NCBI GenBank assembly: GCA_020848545.1 | Contig: JADLHZ010000032.1 | Coordinates: 1-64,000, forward strand | Direction: 5' to 3' | Source: Deltaproteobacteria bacterium | GTDB taxonomy: Bacteria > Myxococcota > JADLHZ01 | Length of the DNA stretch: 64,000 nt | In this document: piece after piece, positions 27,168 through 36,222 of the stretch | Layout of the letters: each line of letters begins with the position of its first letter | Numbering within the stretch: the stretch's first letter is position 1 | Made by a program: the position numbers and the translations under genes | Notes under the pieces: model-generated | Databases searched by the model: none | Seen by the model: the letters and a program-made list of their open reading frames with translations, nothing else | Told to the model about the DNA's origin: nothing

Positions 27168-29525
27168 ATGAGTCTCGTCGGAAACCTGGCCGATCTCGGC
27201 CTTGGTGAAATTCTGCAGATCATCTCCCTGTCGCAGAAGTCGGGGACGCTGCAGCTCGCGACCGCCGCGGACACCGGCGCCATCGGCTTCGTGCAGGGCA
27301 AGGTCGTCTTCGCGCTGCGCGATCAGAACACCATGACGATCTCGGACCTCTTGCTCGAGAAGAAGCTCGCGAGCGCCTCGCAAGTGCAAGAGATGATGAA
27401 CTTGCAGACGCAGAAGCCGCACGCCGCGCAGAGCCAGCCGCCGGTCTTGTGGGAGAGCTTCTCCTTGTCGATCGACGCCATCGAGGGCGCGCTGCGGGCG
27501 CAGATCGAGAAGCTCGTCTACGAGATGTTCGGATGGGAGGAGGGCAACTTCAGCTTTGTCGTCGCCGACGATCCGAAGTCGCTCTCGCGCGTGACGGTGG
27601 CGGCGAACGTGTTCACGGTGATGCGCGGCTTGAACCCGCAGTTTCTCGCCATCGAAGGATCGCGGCTGCGCGACGAGCACAAGCGCAACGATCCCTTCGA
27701 GACCTTCATGGCGCGGGACAAGAAAGCAGAAGCAGCGGCGCCGGCGCCCGCGGTCGTGCCACCGGTCGCGCTGCCTGTCGCGCACGCCGAGTCGCCCGTG
27801 CAAGCGAAGGCCGAGCCCGCGGCGATCGTCACCGTTGCCGAGCCGCCGCCGGCCCGCGTCACTCCGGCGCAGCCCCCGCCGGCCGGGGCCGCGAGCTTCG
27901 AGCTCGTGTTGATCGACGACGATCCGAACCTGCTCCGCATCTTGCGCGAGAAGCTCGTCGCGGTCTTTCCGACGGTCAACGTCTTCACCAAGGTCGAGGC
28001 CGGCTTGAAGCGCACGCGCGAGCTCCTGTGGGCGAACAAGCGCGTCGTCGTCGTGAGCGATCTGATCTTGCCGCGCTCGGACGGCGCCGGCATCCTCGGC
28101 GGCCTCGAGGTGCTCGAGAAGATCCGCCCCGACTATCCGCAGGTGCCGGTGTACTTGCTCACCGACTTTCCAAACGAGGAGGCGAACCAGAAGGCGCGCG
28201 GGCTCAACGTCAACGCGCTCGTCTCGAAGCCACGCCGCGCCGAGCTCGAGAAGGACAAGTCGAAGTCCGTCCTCGATGCGACCGCCAATGAGCTGATCCG
28301 CGAGCTCTCGAAGTATTTGTCGGAGGACCACGCAGACGTCGACACGAGCGTGCCGCGGCCGGCGCCGGACGAAGAGGTCGCGGCTCGCACCGAGCGCATC
28401 GCGCCGATCGAGCGCAGCGTGCCCGTCGAGCTGCCCCCAACGCCAGAGCCTGAGGCCGGCGTCGAGGCCGTGCCGGAAGAGCGCACGGCGCGCATCGAGC
28501 CGATTCAGCGCAGCGTCCCGTTGGAGCAGCCGGAGCCGGTGCCGTATCCCTTGGCGCAGGAGCCGCTCGCCGCGCTCGAGACGGTGCCGGCCGAGCTCGC
28601 GTCGGTCGTGACGCCGCCGCCCGGTCTCGCGGCGGTGCCCGATCTCGCGGCGGTGCCAGATCTCGCGGCGGAGCTCGAGCCGGAGCCGGAGCCCACGCCT
28701 GCTCGCGCAAAGCCGGCAGTGAACGACGTCGAGGAGAACTTCGACATTTCGTTCGACGATGATCCGCCAAGTCCGGCGACGGCGACGTCAACGGCTACGG
28801 CGACGTCGGGGAGCGAACCCGTATTGTTCGCGTCGACGCCGCCCGTCGAAGAGAAGCGGCAAGATCCGGCGATCGCGCAGGCGATCACCTTGAACGCCGA
28901 TCCGATGGGGCTCGTCGATCTCAGCCGCGAGATCGGCCTCGAGCTCTCCCAGCCCAGCCCAGACGAAGCCGGCACCGATCAGGATCGCGCGCTCGTCGTC
29001 TTGAAGTCTTTGCTCTTCGAGCTGATGAGCCCGGCGAGCCGCGACACGATCATGCTCCTCGTCTTGCGCTATGCCGCCGAGCTCTTCTCGCGCTCGGTGC
29101 TTCTGCTGGTCGCGCGCGACGAGCTGTGGGGCCTCGGCGGCTATTCGCACCAGGTGAAGAACGTCGACTTCATCTCGCTCGTGCGGCGCTTGCGCGTGCG
29201 GCTCGACGCGGAGGGCGCGATCGCCGAGGTCGTCAAGACCAAGGCCAGCCAGCGTGCACTCCTCGCGTCGCCGAGCGAGAAAGAGCTTGCGGACAAGCTT
29301 GAAATCGACCTCGAGCGGCCGATCTTCATCGCCCCGTTGGTCAGCGCCGACCGTGTCGCCGCGATTTTATTGGGCGACAATCAGCAAATGGGTAAAGATT
29401 TGGGCGACACGCACGGTTTGGAGATATTTTTGCTCCAGGCCGGAATGGCGATGGAACGCGCGTTGCTCGAGAGAAGGCTGAAAGAGCTCGCGCGCAGCAA
29501 GGCAGGTCCAGTGGAGGGCTCGTGA
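27168..29525 (+). CDS. PATAN (DUF4388)-receiver-GAF signalling protein
   Basis: The 785-residue protein opens the chemosensory block. Residues 1-170 are a PATAN/DUF4388 region (GNLADLGLGEILQIISLSQ, SGTLQLA), common in Myxococcota and cyanobacterial signalling. A Pro/Ala linker leads to a receiver domain at about 244-365 with the acidic pair in LIDDDP, phospho-acceptor Asp298 in VVSDLILP and Lys354 in SKP, so it can probably be phosphorylated. A 240-residue Pro/Glu-rich disordered linker follows with two similar TERIAPIERSVP-type units. The last 150 residues look like a GAF domain (LLLVARDELWGLGGYSHQV). It may be a CheA output or an input adaptor. It overlaps cheY by GTGA. Confidence 0.78.
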   Translation: MSLVGNLADLGLGEILQIISLSQKSGTLQLATAADTGAIGFVQGKVVFALRDQNTMTISDLLLEKKLASASQVQEMMNLQTQKPHAAQSQPPVLWESFSLSIDAIEGALRAQIEKLVYEMFGWEEGNFSFVVADDPKSLSRVTVAANVFTVMRGLNPQFLAIEGSRLRDEHKRNDPFETFMARDKKAEAAAPAPAVVPPVALPVAHAESPVQAKAEPAAIVTVAEPPPARVTPAQPPPAGAASFELVLIDDDPNLLRILREKLVAVFPTVNVFTKVEAGLKRTRELLWANKRVVVVSDLILPRSDGAGILGGLEVLEKIRPDYPQVPVYLLTDFPNEEANQKARGLNVNALVSKPRRAELEKDKSKSVLDATANELIRELSKYLSEDHADVDTSVPRPAPDEEVAARTERIAPIERSVPVELPPTPEPEAGVEAVPEERTARIEPIQRSVPLEQPEPVPYPLAQEPLAALETVPAELASVVTPPPGLAAVPDLAAVPDLAAELEPEPEPTPARAKPAVNDVEENFDISFDDDPPSPATATSTATATSGSEPVLFASTPPVEEKRQDPAIAQAITLNADPMGLVDLSREIGLELSQPSPDEAGTDQDRALVVLKSLLFELMSPASRDTIMLLVLRYAAELFSRSVLLLVARDELWGLGGYSHQVKNVDFISLVRRLRVRLDAEGAIAEVVKTKASQRALLASPSEKELADKLEIDLERPIFIAPLVSADRVAAILLGDNQQMGKDLGDTHGLEIFLLQAGMAMERALLERRLKELARSKAGPVEGS

Positions 29526-29893
29526 CGAAGCGTGTGCTACTGGTCGAGGACTCCCAGACGATGCGCGGGCTCATCGTCTCGACCCTCGAGCAGCTCGACG
29601 GGATCGAAGTGATGGAGGCGCCGAGCGGATTTTTTGCGCTCAAGGTGCTCCCGCGCGAGAAGTTCGATCTGATCCTGACCGACATCAACATGCCCGACAT
29701 CAACGGCCTCGAGCTCGTCAACTTCGTGAAGCGGACGCCTCAATACAAAGACACGCCGATCTTCATCATCTCGACCGAAGGCAGCGAGCGCGATCGCGAC
29801 AAGGGCATGCAGCTCGGCGCGAACGAGTACCTGGTCAAGCCCTTCGATCCGGAGAAGCTGCTCGTCCTGGTCAAAAAATATCTGGCGGTTTGA
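29522..29893 (+). CDS. CheY-like single-domain response regulator
   Basis: The 123-residue receiver has all active residues: Asp10 in VEDSQTM, phospho-acceptor Asp54 in LTDINMP, Ser84/Thr85 in ISTEGS and Lys106 in VKPFD. It has no output domain and should signal by binding a partner after phosphorylation by the adjacent CheA. GTG start overlaps the upstream gene; cheA begins on the next base after its stop. Confidence 0.9.
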   Translation: MTKRVLLVEDSQTMRGLIVSTLEQLDGIEVMEAPSGFFALKVLPREKFDLILTDINMPDINGLELVNFVKRTPQYKDTPIFIISTEGSERDRDKGMQLGANEYLVKPFDPEKLLVLVKKYLAV

Positions 29894-31960
29894 ATGAGCG
29901 AGTCTGAGACGCCGAAAGCGCTGCGCGAGTTCCTGGCTGAAGCGCAGGAGATCGTCGAGCAGCTCGGCCGCGATCTCGGGCGCCTCGACGAGCAGATCAA
30001 GCGCGGCAAGCAGGACCCCGGCCTCGTCAACGTCATCTTTCGCGGCGCCCACTCGTTGAAGGGCATCAGCGGCATGTTCGGCGTGCAGCAGATGGCGTCG
30101 CTCGCGCACACGGTCGAGAACCTGCTCGACGGCCTGCGCCTCGGCAAGGTGCCGCAGACGCGCGAGGTGCTCGACGTGCTCTTCGAGAGCGTCGAGGTCT
30201 TCTCGTTGATCATCTCGGACACCTCGAAGGGCGAGCAGACCGCTGGCACCCGCGTCGAGGAGGCCGTGCGCCACATCGACCGCTTGATGATGCAGAAGCC
30301 GGGCGGCAAGGAAGCGAGCCCGCTCGACGCGCTCGACATCGATCCGCAAGTCTTGAGCGTCCTCACCGAGTACGAGGAGTACCGGCTCAGCGAGAACGTC
30401 AAGTCCGGCGCCGGCCTCTACCGCGTGCGCGCCGTCTTCGACCTCAGCGACTTCGACAAGGGGCTCGCCGAGCTGCAGGCGAAGTTGAAGGGCCTGGGCG
30501 AGGTCATCTCGATCTTGCCGTCGTCCGAGGGCAACGTCGAGGCCGGCATCGCCTTCGACATCTTGATCGGCTGCGAGAAGTCGCTCGCCGACGTCACCGC
30601 CGAGGTGGTCGACGCCGCCAAGAACAACATCAGCGTCAAAGCCATCGGCAAGAAGACCGACAAGGCGGCCGCGAGCGAGCCGAAGAAGCCCGAGTCGATG
30701 ATGCTCGACGACGGCGAGGCGCCGGGCGACGAGAGCAGCTTGCGCAGCGTAGCGCAGACCGTGCGCGTCGACATCAAGAAGCTCGACAACTTGATGAACC
30801 TGGTCGCCGAGCTCTTGCTCACGCAGAACGCCATCTTGTCGATCAGCGAAGAGCTGAAGCGCGAAAAGGGCTTTCGCGGCACCGCGATCAAGCTCTACAA
30901 AGAGGCGCGGCACTTCGAACGGCGCCTCGACGAGCTGCAGCAAGGGATCATGGAAGTGCGCATGGTCCCGCTCGGGCAGGTGTTCGACAAGCTGTCGCGC
31001 GTCGTGCGCAAGATCTCGCGCGAAGAGAACAAAGAGATCGACTTCATCTCGAGCGGCGAAGACACCGAGCTCGACAAGCTGATCATCGAGGACCTCTCGG
31101 ATCCGTTGATGCACCTCGTGCGCAACTGCATCGATCACGGCGTCGAGCCGCCCGAGGAGCGCGCACGGCTCGGCAAGTCCATTCGCGGCATCATTCGCAT
31201 GAACGCGTTCCAGCAGGGCAACCACGTCACCATCGAGGTCGAAGACGACGGGCGCGGCATGGATCCCATCCGCCTCATCGAAACGGCGAAGAAGAAGGGT
31301 CTCATCGACCAAGCGCGCGGCGAAGAGATGTCGCAGAAGGAGGCGCTCGGCCTCATCTTCCTGCCGGGCTTCTCGACCAAAGAACAGGTCAGCGATCTGT
31401 CGGGCCGCGGCGTCGGCATGGACGTCGTCAAGACCAACATCGCGAACCTCTCCGGCATGATCGACCTGCACAGCGAGGTCGGCCTCGGCTCGCGCTTCAC
31501 CATCACCTTGCCGATCACGCTCGCGATCATCCAGGCGCTGATCGTCAAGGTCGAGCGCGAGACCTTTGCGATCCCGCTGAACTCGGTCACCGAGACGCTG
31601 GTCCTGCGCCACGATCAGGTGCGTACCATCGAGCGCCGCGAGGTGATCGAGCTGCGCGGCGCCACTTTGCCGCTGCTCCGCTTGAGCGAAGCGTTCGCGC
31701 TGCCACCGGCGGACGCCGTGCCGTTGCGTCAGTTCTGCGTCATCGCCGAGATCGCGCAGCATCGGATCTGCCTCGTCGTCGACGAGATGTTCGGCCAGCA
31801 AGACATCGTCATCAAGCCGCTCGGCAAGCTGCTCGGCACGGTCGAGGGCGTCGCCGGCGCGACCGATCTCGGCGCTGGTAAGACGGTGCTCGTCGTCGAC
31901 GTCGGCGCCCTGGTCAGCGAGGCGGTCAGCGGCGATCCGACCATGGTGCATAGCGCATGA
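29894..31960 (+). CDS. cheA: Chemosensory histidine kinase CheA
   Basis: The 688-residue protein has the CheA order. The Hpt domain carries His53 in FRGAHSLKGISG. A ferredoxin-like P2-type domain lies at about 155-250 (YRVRAVFDLSDFDKGLAELQ). The dimerisation helices (VDIKKLDNLMNLVAELLLTQ) come next, then the ATPase with N box LVRNCIDHGVEPP, G1 VEDDGRGMD and G2 SGRGVGMDVVKTNI, and finally a CheW-like regulatory domain (VKVERETFAIPLNSVTETL). It has no fused receiver, unlike FrzE or many alternative CheA proteins. It phosphorylates CheY and CheB. No methyl-accepting receptor gene is in the operon, so its input is unclear. Confidence 0.95.
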   Translation: MSESETPKALREFLAEAQEIVEQLGRDLGRLDEQIKRGKQDPGLVNVIFRGAHSLKGISGMFGVQQMASLAHTVENLLDGLRLGKVPQTREVLDVLFESVEVFSLIISDTSKGEQTAGTRVEEAVRHIDRLMMQKPGGKEASPLDALDIDPQVLSVLTEYEEYRLSENVKSGAGLYRVRAVFDLSDFDKGLAELQAKLKGLGEVISILPSSEGNVEAGIAFDILIGCEKSLADVTAEVVDAAKNNISVKAIGKKTDKAAASEPKKPESMMLDDGEAPGDESSLRSVAQTVRVDIKKLDNLMNLVAELLLTQNAILSISEELKREKGFRGTAIKLYKEARHFERRLDELQQGIMEVRMVPLGQVFDKLSRVVRKISREENKEIDFISSGEDTELDKLIIEDLSDPLMHLVRNCIDHGVEPPEERARLGKSIRGIIRMNAFQQGNHVTIEVEDDGRGMDPIRLIETAKKKGLIDQARGEEMSQKEALGLIFLPGFSTKEQVSDLSGRGVGMDVVKTNIANLSGMIDLHSEVGLGSRFTITLPITLAIIQALIVKVERETFAIPLNSVTETLVLRHDQVRTIERREVIELRGATLPLLRLSEAFALPPADAVPLRQFCVIAEIAQHRICLVVDEMFGQQDIVIKPLGKLLGTVEGVAGATDLGAGKTVLVVDVGALVSEAVSGDPTMVHSA

Positions 31961-32730
31961 GGAAGAAGAAGGACAAAGGCGGCGAAGGCGCCGGCAGCGC
32001 ACCGCCGCCGCAGGAGCGGGCGCCGGAGAAGACGCCTGAGAAGACGCCTCCGAAAAAGGCAGACCAGGCGCCTCAGGATGACGCCGCGGTCTTCGCGAGC
32101 GCGCTCGAGGACGCGACCAGCGCGAAGAAGAAGAGCGTGCTGCCGAGCGAGGCTCCGAAGGCGAAGCCGGCGCCGCTCTCGCCGACGTCGCTCTTGCGCG
32201 ACTTCTTCGCCGAGTTCGACGACAAGCAGAACGAGTTCTTGGCGCTCGCCGAGTCCGAGCTGAAGAAGCAGGGCCGCGCCGAGCGCTTCGCCCAGCGCAA
32301 GATCGAAGACTATTTGACCTTCTCGTTGCAGAAGGAGATCTACGGCGTGCCGATCTCGAAGGTGCGCGAGATCATCAAGCCGATGACCTTGACGCCGGTG
32401 CCGCGGCAGCCGCCCTACGTCGCCGGGATCCTGTCGCTGCGTGGCGCGATCGTGCCGGTGTTCTCGTTGTCTTTGCGGCTCGGGCTGAGCCAGGGCGAGA
32501 TCCAACGCGCGACGCGCATCGTCGTCTTCGAGGACGGCGAGGAGCTGCTCGGCTTCTACGTCGACGAAGTGCGCGAAGTCGTGCGCATGCCCGTCCACGC
32601 CGTCGAGCCGCCGCCGCAGTGGCGCGGCGCCGAGCACCAAGACGTCATCCGCGGCGTCGGTCGCGTCGATTCGCAGATGATCATCTTGCTCGAGTTCGAC
32701 ACGCTCGTGTCGCACCTGAAGGCGGCGTGA
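31957..32730 (+). CDS. cheW: CheW-like coupling protein with charged N-terminal extension
   Basis: The 257-residue protein has a CheW SH3-like double barrel from about residue 105 onward (DYLTFSLQKEIYGVPISKVR, GILSLRGAIVPVFSLSLRLG, GFYVDEVREVVRMP). The preceding 100 residues are low-complexity Lys/Pro/Glu/Ala (KKKDKGGEGAG, EKTPEKTPPKK), likely disordered. CheW links CheA to receptors; the extension might bind another scaffold in place of a receptor. It overlaps cheA by ATGA. Confidence 0.88.
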   Translation: MRKKKDKGGEGAGSAPPPQERAPEKTPEKTPPKKADQAPQDDAAVFASALEDATSAKKKSVLPSEAPKAKPAPLSPTSLLRDFFAEFDDKQNEFLALAESELKKQGRAERFAQRKIEDYLTFSLQKEIYGVPISKVREIIKPMTLTPVPRQPPYVAGILSLRGAIVPVFSLSLRLGLSQGEIQRATRIVVFEDGEELLGFYVDEVREVVRMPVHAVEPPPQWRGAEHQDVIRGVGRVDSQMIILLEFDTLVSHLKAA

Positions 32731-32732
32731 CG

Positions 32733-33296
32733 ATGGCGAGCGATCTGCAAGCGCTGGGCACACTGCACTCCACGAACGCCGCCGGTGACGAGGGGCGCAA
32801 GCAGGAGGGCAAGGACCTCGTGCAGATGCTGGTCTTTCGCCTTGCCAGCGAAGAGTACGTCATCGACATCATGCGCGTGAACGAGATCATCCGCCCCGAG
32901 AAGGTGACCGCCGTGCGTCGCGCGCCGGACTACGTGAAGGGGGTCATCGAGCTGCGCGGCACGATCGTGCCGATCGTCGATTTGAGAAAGCGCCTGGAGC
33001 TCGAGCCGCGGGCCGCGCAGGGCGAGTCGTACATCGTGATCGTCACGGTGGAGGGCGTGGTCGTCGGTGTGGAAGTCGACGTCGTCGTCGAGGTGGTGCG
33101 CGTCGATCGCTCGCAGATCAAGGCGTCGCCGGATCTGACGCGCCAAGAGGGCGAAGCGCCGTTCTTCCTCGGCATCTGCAAGCAGGACGATCGTCTGTTG
33201 ATGCTGCTCAACATCAAACGCCTCGTGCTCACGCGCGACGCCGTCACCGTCGAGCCCTGGCTCGAGCGGGCCAGGATCGAGAAGGGCGAGCCGTGA
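32733..33296 (+). CDS. cheW: CheW-like coupling protein
   Basis: The ATG at 32733, two bases after the previous stop, gives 187 residues. The CheW fold is complete: VQMLVFRLASEEYVIDIMRV, YVKGVIELRGTIVPIVDLRK, VVVGVEVDVVVEVVRV, and FFLGICKQDDRLLMLLNI. A second CheW in one operon suggests two coupling routes or ring positions in the CheA array. It ends with a GTGA overlap onto the zinc-ribbon gene. Confidence 0.92.
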   Translation: MASDLQALGTLHSTNAAGDEGRKQEGKDLVQMLVFRLASEEYVIDIMRVNEIIRPEKVTAVRRAPDYVKGVIELRGTIVPIVDLRKRLELEPRAAQGESYIVIVTVEGVVVGVEVDVVVEVVRVDRSQIKASPDLTRQEGEAPFFLGICKQDDRLLMLLNIKRLVLTRDAVTVEPWLERARIEKGEP

Positions 33297-34165
33297 TCGC
33301 CTGCCCGAAGTGCCAGAAGACCTTCGACGTGGAGCCGCACCAGATCGCCGAAGCGCGCGTGCGCCTGTTCTGCGATCGTTGCAAGACGATCTTCGGGCTC
33401 TCGGACCTCGGCGGGAGCAAGCGCGTGCTCGTCGTGCATGGATCCGACGCGATGAGCGACATCGTCAGCCAAATCGTCAAGGACTCTGGCTGGATCGCGA
33501 CCCGCGCGAAGAACGGTCACGAAGCCCTGTCTGCGCTCGAGAGCGAGCGCTTTCGTCTCGTCGTCGTCGACGTGGCGACCGAGGCGCCGTACGCGTTCGA
33601 GCTGGTGCCGACCTTGAAGCAGCGGCCGGGCTTGCACGTGCTGCTGCTCGCGAGCGTCTACGACAAGACCGCGTACAAGCGCCGGCCGAACACGCTCTAC
33701 GGCGCCGACGCCTACCTCGAGCAACACCACTTGCCGGACAAGCTGCCGATCGTGCTCTCCGGGCTCGGTGGCGACGCCCTCGGCGGTGAAGAAGACGCCG
33801 CGCTCATCGAGCAAAAACGCGACGCGCTCCGTCGCGCGGCCGACGAGCAGCTCGGCAACGGCGGCCGCGTCGTCACCCCGGGCGACGTGCCGGACCAGGA
33901 TCAAGTGAGCGACGTCGGCGGTCGCGCCCGCACCTTGGCGAAGAAGCTCGTGCTCGACATCTCGCTCTACCATGAAGAGGCGTTCCTGCGCGGCCTCGCC
34001 GCTGGCGACATGCGCGTCGCGCTCGGCGCGCAGATCGTCGAGGCGAAGCGCTTCCTCGGCGAGCGCATGCCGCCGCCCCTCGGACAAAAGGACGCCGACG
34101 CGTTCATCGAGCGGGCGCTCGATGAGCTCGCGCGCGCGCGTAGACCGCAGGATCCTGGGAGATGA
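33293..34165 (+). CDS. Zinc-ribbon protein with degenerate receiver domain
   Basis: The first 40 residues are a MJ0042-type zinc ribbon with Cys4-x2-Cys7 and Cys27-x2-Cys30 (MIACPKCQ, LFCDRCK). Residues about 43-160 are receiver-like (KRVLVVHGSDAMSDIVSQIV) with an Asp in VVVDVATEAP at the phospho-site. The acidic pair is lost (VHGSD) and the conserved Lys is replaced in ADAYLEQHH, so it is probably a pseudo-receiver. The C-terminal 130 residues are helical (TLAKKLVLDISLYHEEAFLR). It could act as an unphosphorylated scaffold or regulator inside the CheA complex. It overlaps both neighbours by 4 bases. Confidence 0.75.
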   Translation: MIACPKCQKTFDVEPHQIAEARVRLFCDRCKTIFGLSDLGGSKRVLVVHGSDAMSDIVSQIVKDSGWIATRAKNGHEALSALESERFRLVVVDVATEAPYAFELVPTLKQRPGLHVLLLASVYDKTAYKRRPNTLYGADAYLEQHHLPDKLPIVLSGLGGDALGGEEDAALIEQKRDALRRAADEQLGNGGRVVTPGDVPDQDQVSDVGGRARTLAKKLVLDISLYHEEAFLRGLAAGDMRVALGAQIVEAKRFLGERMPPPLGQKDADAFIERALDELARARRPQDPGR

Positions 34166-36222
34166 CGATGAGCGACAAGAGACCGCTCGAGCCGCCCCCA
34201 CCGCTCGAGGCCGGCGGGGCAGGGGACACCGAGGAGGAGACGCGGCGGCGCTCCGTGCTGAAGCTCGGCGAAGAGATGACGGCCAGCCTCGACGATCTCG
34301 TCAGCGCGCTCGGTGATCGCAGCTGGCGCGTGCGCAAGGCGGCGCTCGACGTGATCCTGCGCCGACATCCAATGAAGGGGCTCGTCCCCCGCTTGATCCG
34401 CGCGCTCGCGTCCGAGGACAACGCCGGCCTGCGCAACGCGAGCGCCGAGGCGCTGACGCGGATTGGCCACGACGCCGTCAGCGACCTCATCTTGGCGATC
34501 GACAACAAAGACGTCGACCTTCAGAAGTTCGCGATCGACGTGCTCGGCGAGATCGGCGATCGCGTCGCCGTGCCGGCGCTCGTGCGGGTGCTCGAGGACA
34601 GCGACGAAAACGTGCGTGCCGCGGCCGCTGAAGCGCTCGGCAAGATCGGCTCGCTCGACGCGATCGACGCGCTATGGAAAAAGGCGCTCGGCACGGCCGA
34701 TCTCTTGAGCAAGCTCTCGGCTTTGGAAGCGCTCGTACGCCTGGAAGCACCGGGGCCCTTCGAGCAGCTCAGCGAGCTGACGAAGAACCGCTTCTGCGCC
34801 AAGGCCGCGTACGGGCTGCTCGCCGTCTGCCCGGATCCGCGCGCCATCGAGACGCTCGTCCGCGCGATCACCGACAACCCGCGCTCGCAGAAGACCGCGG
34901 CCGTGCTCGCGCTGCACAAGCGCATTCAAGCGGCCGGCGCCGGCGAGCAGGATCTCGTCTTCGACGCGTTGAACGCCGTGAAGTCGAGCGCGATCGTCGC
35001 GCTCGGTGAGCTGCTGCACGCGAGCGAGGTGGAGGTGGTCGGCGCGGCGATGCGCGTGCTCGGAGCGACGCGGGAGCCGCAGGTCGTGCGGCCGATCCTC
35101 GACGCGGTCACCGACGACGCGCTCTGGCCGATCGCGACCGAGGCGCTCGCGAGCCTGGGCCCCGAGGCGATGCCGCACGTCGCCGAGGCATTCTTGCACG
35201 TGTCGAACGAGGCGCGCGAGCTCGTCGCGTCGATGCTGGCCGAGCGCGGCGACGCGCGCGCGATCCGCATGCTCGTCGCCGGCATGCTCGACGGGGAGAG
35301 GAAGACGCGTGACATGGCGGCCCGAGCGCTAGCGCGGGTGCCGAACCAAGTCGTCATCGCCGAGGTGCTAGAAGCGCTCGAACGCGCCGACGAAGAAGCC
35401 CTCGGCCTCTTCGAAGAAGTGTTGATCGAGTGCGTCGTCACGAAGCGCGCGGAGGCGAAAGACCTCTTGATGCGGCGCATTGGGGCGGCGGATCTCGGCG
35501 CGCGGCAAGTCGCCGTCGTGTGGCGCGCGCTCTCGACGCTCGTCGGCGAAGACGATCTCGCGCTGCTTCTCTCTGCGATGAAGGACGAGCGCGACGCCGT
35601 GCGCGCCGCCGCTGCCGAAGGCCTGAGCGTGCTACAGTCGGCGGAGGCGCGGCGCGCGCTGCTACTCTGCTTGAGCGACGAGTCGCCGCTCGTGAGGAAG
35701 GCCGTCGCCGCACACTTGCAACGCTTCTCGGGCGATGCGGTGCGCGATGCCTTGATCGTGGCGACGCGTGACGAAGACGGTGAGGTCGCCGCCGCCGCCA
35801 CCCAAGGCCTCAGCCGCTTCGGCGACGACAAGACCAAGGAGGCGCTGTCGGCGCTCGTGCAAGGCGATCGCGCGCCGGTCGTCATCGCCGCGATCTCGGC
35901 GCTGCATGCGGTGGCGCCGGAGGATCTCTCGGGCTGGCTCGGCTTTCTGCTCTCGCACAAGGACGTCGAGGTCATCAAAGAAGCCGTGCGCGTGATCCTG
36001 GCAAAGAACGAGGCGCTGGCGGCGCAGTTCGCCGAGCGCTTGCTCAGCCATCCGCAGTGGGACGTGCGCTACGTTGCGGTGACGACGCTCGGCAACTTTC
36101 GCTCGATGCTCGCCATGCTGCAGGCGCGCCAGAGCACTGAGACAGACGCGCTCGTCAAGCAGGCGCTCGACGAAGCGCTCAGCGACGGTGCGCCGATCGG
36201 CGAGAAGGGGACCGCCAGGTGA
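34162..36222 (+). CDS. HEAT-repeat scaffold protein
   Basis: Apart from a Pro-rich start, this 686-residue protein is a long array of HEAT/armadillo-type helix pairs (for example RKAALDVILRRHPMKGLVPR, AVPALVRVLEDSDENVRAAA, LGKIGSLDAIDALWK). There is no signal peptide and no catalytic motif. HEAT solenoids bind other proteins. A HEAT protein of the PBS-lyase type (Cpc7) is a known component of the Myxococcus Che7 system, so a role in the CheA complex is likely. It overlaps its neighbours by ATGA and GTGA. Confidence 0.85.
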   Translation: MTMSDKRPLEPPPPLEAGGAGDTEEETRRRSVLKLGEEMTASLDDLVSALGDRSWRVRKAALDVILRRHPMKGLVPRLIRALASEDNAGLRNASAEALTRIGHDAVSDLILAIDNKDVDLQKFAIDVLGEIGDRVAVPALVRVLEDSDENVRAAAAEALGKIGSLDAIDALWKKALGTADLLSKLSALEALVRLEAPGPFEQLSELTKNRFCAKAAYGLLAVCPDPRAIETLVRAITDNPRSQKTAAVLALHKRIQAAGAGEQDLVFDALNAVKSSAIVALGELLHASEVEVVGAAMRVLGATREPQVVRPILDAVTDDALWPIATEALASLGPEAMPHVAEAFLHVSNEARELVASMLAERGDARAIRMLVAGMLDGERKTRDMAARALARVPNQVVIAEVLEALERADEEALGLFEEVLIECVVTKRAEAKDLLMRRIGAADLGARQVAVVWRALSTLVGEDDLALLLSAMKDERDAVRAAAAEGLSVLQSAEARRALLLCLSDESPLVRKAVAAHLQRFSGDAVRDALIVATRDEDGEVAAAATQGLSRFGDDKTKEALSALVQGDRAPVVIAAISALHAVAPEDLSGWLGFLLSHKDVEVIKEAVRVILAKNEALAAQFAERLLSHPQWDVRYVAVTTLGNFRSMLAMLQARQSTETDALVKQALDEALSDGAPIGEKGTAR

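Noticed and set aside
29537-32002. An 821-residue minus-strand frame opposite cheY and cheA
   Set aside because: Composition is Asp/His/Leu/Arg-heavy, the usual antisense shadow in high-GC DNA, and it lies opposite proven signalling genes.
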